The notes below the pieces were generated by a model. That model searched no databases, was not told the origin of the DNA, and saw nothing but the letters and a program-made list of their open reading frames with translations. Below, in pieces: positions 7,443 through 10,643 of a DNA stretch of 10,643 nucleotides. Position numbers and translations under genes: made by a program. Positions within the stretch are counted from its first letter, which is position 1. Each line of letters begins with the position of its first letter. This DNA is from an uncultured Lachnospiraceae bacterium (GTDB lineage: Bacteria > Bacillota > Clostridia > Lachnospirales > Lachnospiraceae): NCBI GenBank assembly GCA_902782965.1, contig CACZPG010000008.1, positions 1 to 10,643 on the forward strand, given 5' to 3'.

Positions 7443-9026
7443 TTACATTTCCAAAATCCGCGTTGCCAGCTTCTCCCGGAAACGTACATCATGTTCAACC
7501 ACTATCATGGTAGGCTTGTAGGTCTCTATCAGCTTCTCGATCTGCATTCTTGAGAATACATCAATATAATTAAGTGGTTCATCCCATATATAAAGGTGCG
7601 CCTGAGTAAGAAGACTTGCTGCCAGCAGAACCTTCTTCTTCTGTCCCTCTGAATATTCTTCCATATTCTTTTCAAACTGTATCCGATTCATATCAAGCTT
7701 TCTGAGCAAGGTGAGAAACAGACTATAATCCAGCCCATTTTTCTCAGCATAATCCTTCAGACTGCCTTTTAAATGAGAAGTATTTTGGTTTACATAAGAT
7801 ACGACAAGCCCACTTGCCGTTGTCAGAACTCCGGAAGTATTCATTTTTTCTCTGGGACTCCCATTCTCAGATTGCTCATCATCAATACCGGGAATTTGCT
7901 CTTCATAGTTCTTCTCCGGGGCATTAGCATTAACATTATTAATAATAGCCTTGATCAGACTTGATTTACCACATCCGTTACTTCCATTCAGAAACAGAAT
8001 ATCTCCCTGCATCAATAGAAAGGATACTCCGGTGAAAATGTTTTCAGAACCATATCCAAGAGAGAAGTCAGTGCATTCCACCAGACATTTCTTATGATGC
8101 TTCAGCGGCATAAGCTTCAGATCATCGACTCTTTCAATATCCTTCAGAAGGCCTTCCTTCTCCTCTATCTCACGATCGATCCTCTTCTCGAAATTCTTAA
8201 CTCTTGACTGCATTTTCTTGGTCTTGGCACCAATATATGCTCTCGTAGATATATTTCTGTCATGTTCTTTAATCGGATCATAGCCTATCTTGGTATTCTC
8301 ATTCTTATCAGCCCATCTTCCGGCTCTGTCCGCCGAGGAACGAAGCTTGCCTATTTCCTTCTGATGCTTCTCGTTTTCAGCAATTGCAAATGCATCTGCC
8401 TTTTCCTTATTCTCCCACCAGGTTGTGAAATTTCCGGACATTACCTCTATAGTTTCACGGTTAAGTACCAGCATGTGATCCGTAACTGCATCCAGAAGAT
8501 CTCTGTCATGTGAAACCAGGATAAATCCCTTCTTGCCCGCGAGATAATTCTTAATTATATCTCTGCCGGTTATATCCAGATGATTCGTCGGCTCATCTAT
8601 AAGCAGAAATTCATTATCTCCTGAGAATAGAACTGCCAGCATGGCTTTGGTTCTCTCTCCATGACTGAGGGTACTGACAGGTCTGTATAGTATCTCCGAA
8701 TCTGTACCCAGACTGTTTAATTCACATACAATTCTCCAGCTTTCCACGCCCGGCTTCCATTTCTCGCTTAACTCATCAATTGTCTTGTCCATTTCGTCTT
8801 CACTAATCTGATATGGAAAATAATCAAAGTATTTATCAGTTGAAATACTACCCGTGTATTCATATTTTCCAAGAAGCAGATTCAGAAATGTTGTCTTTCC
8901 CTTTCCATTCCTGCCAATGAAACCAAGCTTCCAGTCAGTATCAATCGAAAACGAAATCTCTTCAAATATATTATCGAAACTGCCCTCATAACAGAAGGTC
9001 AGATCAGAAACCTGTAATAATGACAT
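7443..9026 (-). CDS. ABC-F ATPase, Lsa-like antibiotic-resistance (ribosomal protection) type
   Basis: A 527-residue soluble protein with two ABC ATPase domains and no membrane segments. Domain 1: Walker A GRNGKGKTT (38-46), signature LSHGE (120-124), Walker B LLIDEP (141-146, E145), switch H173. Domain 2: Walker A GSNGCGKSS (348-356), signature YSEGQ (458-462), Walker B YIWDEP (479-484, E483), switch H512. The charged inter-domain linker (about 205-310) is the part that reaches the ribosomal P-site and peptidyl-transferase region in this family. The N-terminus (MSLLQVSDLTFCYEGSFDNI, then DTDWKLGFIGRNGKGKT) is strikingly like Lsa-type proteins, which dislodge lincosamides, pleuromutilins and streptogramin A from ribosomes. 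Resistance is inferred, not shown. A low-complexity acidic segment at about 366-400 looks inserted in domain 2. The start is firm: GGAGGTGAT sits just before the ATG. Expression is probably controlled by the leader attenuator at 9101-9327. Confidence 0.92.
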   Translation of the reverse strand: MSLLQVSDLTFCYEGSFDNIFEEISFSIDTDWKLGFIGRNGKGKTTFLNLLLGKYEYTGSISTDKYFDYFPYQISEDEMDKTIDELSEKWKPGVESWRIVCELNSLGTDSEILYRPVSTLSHGERTKAMLAVLFSGDNEFLLIDEPTNHLDITGRDIIKNYLAGKKGFILVSHDRDLLDAVTDHMLVLNRETIEVMSGNFTTWWENKEKADAFAIAENEKHQKEIGKLRSSADRAGRWADKNENTKIGYDPIKEHDRNISTRAYIGAKTKKMQSRVKNFEKRIDREIEEKEGLLKDIERVDDLKLMPLKHHKKCLVECTDFSLGYGSENIFTGVSFLLMQGDILFLNGSNGCGKSSLIKAIINNVNANAPEKNYEEQIPGIDDEQSENGSPREKMNTSGVLTTASGLVVSYVNQNTSHLKGSLKDYAEKNGLDYSLFLTLLRKLDMNRIQFEKNMEEYSEGQKKKVLLAASLLTQAHLYIWDEPLNYIDVFSRMQIEKLIETYKPTMIVVEHDVRFREKLATRILEM

Positions 9027-9054
9027 TTATATCACCTCCAACTTTTATAGAGAG

Positions 9055-9107
9055 TGTCGCTTGCGGGTTATAGAAAAAAGAATGTCGCTTGCGGGTTTAT
9101 AGAAAAA
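9055..9107. repeat. Two-copy 28-bp tandem repeat in the ABC-F leader
   Basis: TGTCGCTTGCGGGTT followed by (T)ATAGAAAAA occurs at 9055-9079 and again at 9083-9107, with a 28-bp period and one extra T in the second copy. On the transcript each copy supplies CCGCAAG, complementary to CTTGCGG in the 3' arm of the attenuator terminator (9111-9117). It lies between the terminator and the ABC-F ribosome binding site. Confidence 0.85.
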
Positions 9108-9134
9108 CACCGCAAGGAATAATCCTGCGGTGTT
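9101..9134 (-). terminator. Attenuator terminator in the ABC-F leader
   Basis: On the minus-strand transcript AACACCGCA (9134-9126) plus GGA pairs with TCC plus TGCGGTGTT (9114-9106), with one bulged base and a 4-nt loop, followed by a run of U (to 9103). It lies about 80 nt before the ABC-F ATG and after the leader ORF. The position inside the 5' leader, not after a gene, marks it as an attenuator. Confidence 0.88.
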
Positions 9135-9198
9135 GATAAATCATCGATATAAATAATCAGATTGAAACTATATCATTATAGGAAAACCACTATGAATT

Positions 9199-9318
9199 AT
9201 TTCTTGCATCCTGCAATTCGAATAACACCGTCCACGAAAGAACCATCATATATATCATGTTCCGCACGGACGCAGCACTCTCAAACTGCACTATTAATAT
9301 AACTTATCTGCAAGAAAT
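9199..9318 (-). promoter_or_regulatory. Leader RNA switch: long-range pairing, masking hairpin and antiterminator
   Basis: Three elements are visible in the transcript. First, ATTTCTTGCA inside the leader ORF (9318-9309) is perfectly complementary to TGCAAGAAAT at 9208-9199. Second, CGTCCGTG (9272-9265) can pair with CGTGGACG (9236-9229), 8 bp with two G-U pairs. Third, CGGTGTT (9230-9224) can pair with AACACCG (9134-9128), the 5' arm of the terminator, and is an exact copy of that arm's normal partner (9112-9106). I infer that CGGTGTT is the antiterminator, that the masking hairpin overlaps its start, and that the ORF pairing encloses both, so a stalled ribosome would shift the fold. The base complementarity is directly visible; the switching is inferred. 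Confidence 0.6.
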
Positions 9319-9327
9319 CTTTCTCAT
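9304..9327 (-). CDS. 7-residue leader peptide upstream of the ABC-F gene
   Basis: ATG AGA AAG ATT TCT TGC AGA TAA encodes MRKISCR. A perfect AAGGAGG (9334-9340) lies 6 nt before the ATG, as strong as any site in the window, although the ORF has only seven codons. It lies about 25 nt after the predicted transcription start and about 170 nt before the attenuator terminator. Short leader peptides whose translation is stalled by ribosome-targeting drugs are an established control device for resistance genes, including ABC-F genes. I do not recognise this peptide. Its coding bases form one side of the long-range pairing with 9199-9208. Confidence 0.75.
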   Translation of the reverse strand: MRKISCR

Positions 9328-9358
9328 CGGTCTCCTCCTTTTTCTTTATTCTCTACGT

Positions 9359-9387
9359 AGAATAACAATTAACTCCCAAAAAAGCAA
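9359..9387 (-). promoter_or_regulatory. Candidate promoter of the ABC-F leader transcript
   Basis: TTGCTT (9382-9387) and TATTCT (9359-9364) on the minus strand are 17 nt apart; both are moderate matches to consensus. The -10 lies within an inverted repeat, TTATTCT (9346-9352) with AGAATAA (9359-9365), centred on CTACGTAG (9353-9360), which could be an operator. Transcription would start near 9352, giving a leader of about 325 nt. Confidence 0.4.
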
Positions 9388-9411
9388 GTAGAAAATTAGA
9401 AACTACCCTCT
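9378..9411 (-). terminator. Weak terminator after the S41 peptidase gene
   Basis: On the minus strand AGAGGGTAG (9411-9403) pairs with CTACTTGCT (9391-9383) through two G-U pairs and one mismatch, with an 11-nt loop and a run of five Us after the stem. It begins 10 nt after the S41 stop codon and overlaps the candidate ABC-F -35. Confidence 0.45.
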
Positions 9412-9421
9412 GCTATAAGAT

Positions 9422-10643
9422 TTAGAAGCTATTAGCCGCATAGTTCAGCAGATAATCTTCTCCCTTATCAAAGATTGCCGATATACAGGCCTGATCAAAA
9501 GGAATTTTCTCATCAAATGGCGTTCTTCCCACATGATCTGTATAAGTATCTATTGCTATCTCACCATTAGGAAACAGGTTAGGTACTGCAGAAAAATTAA
9601 TCTGTCCCTCCTCCAGGTCTATTCCGGTAACAGCTTGGCAGGAGCTGTTACTCCTTGTAAGTCCCATAACCTTTACATTTGGAAAGTCACCCATCATATA
9701 ATTCATGTCATCCCCGGCACTTACACACCTAGAATTTACCAAAAGGATAATATTTCCATCATGCCACAGGTCTTCTCCCATATAATACGATGGAACCCCC
9801 ATTTTATACTTTCCATTTTCATCTCTATCATAGGTCGCGGTGGCTTCATTTATGACTGCATTATAATAAGTGAGATGTTCACCTTCCGGAGCAAATATCT
9901 GTGCGATTGCTTCAACAAAATACGGACTTCCTCCTCCATTAGATCTAAGGTCAAATATGATATTCTTTACTCCGGCTTCCTTAAGGGCAAGAACCTTACT
10001 TCTGACCTGGTCTGAAACCATAGTAAAGTCTGAACCCTTATAAGTCTCCTGATCATAAGCCATCTGGCTTATTCGAATCATATAAGTATCAGCATTCACC
10101 TCCTGCCACTCCAGATTTGTTATATTAACTCCTTTATCTATTTTTTCCATGGTGTCAAAAAGTCTTGGTGCATATATCCCAAGATTCGGAGCTGATATAG
10201 TCTTCTCATTCCCACTATCATCTATATACGTTATGTCAACCGATGGATTATCTGTGACTGCCTCTACTGATCTGTTCTTCATTTCTTCACCGGGCACAAA
10301 GGTATCACCATAGTTCATATCTCTTCCTATTCCGGCTGCATACATAGGGATATAGAACTCCTCATTTTCTCTGACCGGATATTGATAGATATAATAGTTA
10401 ACTTTCTCCAGGTATTCTTCAATCGATTTTCCATTCCATTTAGTTATTACTGTGCCATTCTTTATTCCCGCATTCTTTAATGTAAGCCTGTCAGCCTCTG
10501 CGGTTTCCGGCATAAACAGACTCTTAACTGTATACATTCCCACTTCATCCTGATCAGTGCTATTTATGGAATAAGAATTATCATAACCTTCAACATTTAT
10601 TGCCACATATTCTCCTGTCGTAAGTCTTGCCAGAGATAGTCCG
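9422..10643 (-). CDS. Peptidase S41 (tail-specific protease-like), 5'-truncated by the window
   Basis: The frame stays open to the right edge (GLSLARLTTGEY precedes the GTG at 10606), so that GTG is an internal Val and the true start lies outside. About 406 residues are visible. Near the visible N-terminus, the stretch LKNAGIKNGTVITKWNGKSI resembles a PDZ-type substrate-binding fold. A core S41 region follows: IIFDLRSNGGG (a DLRxNGGG strand-loop, about 9933-9965), then IILLVNSRCVSAGDDMNYMMGD, with the probable nucleophile Ser at 9719-9721. The usual catalytic Lys about 25 residues after this Ser (GkTfGK-type loop) is not there; the loop reads GLTRSNSSCQ. S41 enzymes process or degrade proteins, usually outside the membrane; any export signal would be beyond the window. 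Substrate unknown. Confidence 0.85.
   Translation of the reverse strand, partial: GLSLARLTTGEYVAINVEGYDNSYSINSTDQDEVGMYTVKSLFMPETAEADRLTLKNAGIKNGTVITKWNGKSIEEYLEKVNYYIYQYPVRENEEFYIPMYAAGIGRDMNYGDTFVPGEEMKNRSVEAVTDNPSVDITYIDDSGNEKTISAPNLGIYAPRLFDTMEKIDKGVNITNLEWQEVNADTYMIRISQMAYDQETYKGSDFTMVSDQVRSKVLALKEAGVKNIIFDLRSNGGGSPYFVEAIAQIFAPEGEHLTYYNAVINEATATYDRDENGKYKMGVPSYYMGEDLWHDGNIILLVNSRCVSAGDDMNYMMGDFPNVKVMGLTRSNSSCQAVTGIDLEEGQINFSAVPNLFPNGEIAIDTYTDHVGRTPFDEKIPFDQACISAIFDKGEDYLLNYAANSF

Noticed and set aside
7096..7521. Plus-strand open frames across the CPBP/ABC-F gap.
   Set aside because: They overlap the ends of two clear minus-strand genes, have no ribosome binding site, and give Ser/Thr/Pro-rich translations typical of antisense frames.
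6415..9026. CPBP protease plus ABC-F as a bacteriocin immunity or export pair.
   Set aside because: No bacteriocin precursor, peptidase-containing ABC exporter or radical SAM gene is nearby; the ABC-F has no membrane domain, and a 170-nt gap separates the genes.
9055..9107. Start of a CRISPR array.
   Set aside because: Only two adjacent copies with a 28-bp period and essentially no spacer; no further repeats or cas genes.
10604..10606. GTG as the start of the S41 gene.
   Set aside because: The frame is open through to the window edge, and the protein would lack its expected N-terminal part; the gene is simply truncated.

Overview
The window looks like a chromosomal segment from a low-GC Firmicute, most likely a Lachnospiraceae-type gut or rumen clostridium (Butyrivibrio/Agathobacter relatives). 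This is inferred from the AT-rich sequence, strong AGGAGG-type ribosome binding sites, short spacers, rho-independent terminators, and proteins in clostridial styles: a 7TM-coupled HD-GYP, an AraC regulator with a helical non-cupin N-terminus, a short CstA, and an Lsa-like ABC-F. No taxonomic marker gene is present, so the assignment is tentative. No tRNA, rRNA, insertion sequence, phage gene or CRISPR array was seen.

Layout. Positions 1-1673 (minus strand) hold a tight three-gene unit read right to left: an AraC-family regulator, a Cof-type HAD phosphatase, and the first 35 codons of a cation diffusion facilitator cut by the left edge. Divergent from it, at 1902-3614 (plus strand), is a membrane-anchored 7TM/HD-GYP protein, probably a cyclic-di-GMP phosphodiesterase. 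The 228-bp divergent gap holds promoters for both directions and a perfect 18-bp palindrome. A bidirectional terminator at 3613-3668 separates this gene from the convergent minus-strand genes.

Positions 3687-6117 (minus) hold a CstA/BtsT-family transporter preceded by a small protein of unknown function with its own good promoter. Positions 6415-7272 (minus) encode a CPBP (CAAX/Abi) intramembrane protease with a strong terminator after it. Positions 7443-9026 (minus) encode an ABC-F ATPase of the antibiotic-resistance (Lsa-like ribosomal protection) type. At the right edge, 9422-10643 (minus) is a peptidase S41 (tail-specific protease-like) gene truncated at its 5' end.

The most interesting part is the roughly 325-nt untranslated leader of the ABC-F gene. 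It has a perfect Shine-Dalgarno, a 7-codon upstream ORF (MRKISCR), a 10-nt segment of that ORF perfectly complementary to a site about 100 nt downstream, a hairpin that can mask a candidate antiterminator, and a rho-independent terminator just before the ABC-F ribosome binding site. The antiterminator strand CGGTGTT is repeated exactly in the 3' arm of the terminator, so the two copies compete for the same partner. This is the expected form of a ribosome-stalling (drug-sensing) transcription attenuator. Ribosome-mediated attenuation of resistance ABC-F genes is known in Firmicutes, but I do not recognise this leader or peptide. A 28-bp tandem repeat of unknown role sits between the terminator and the ABC-F start.
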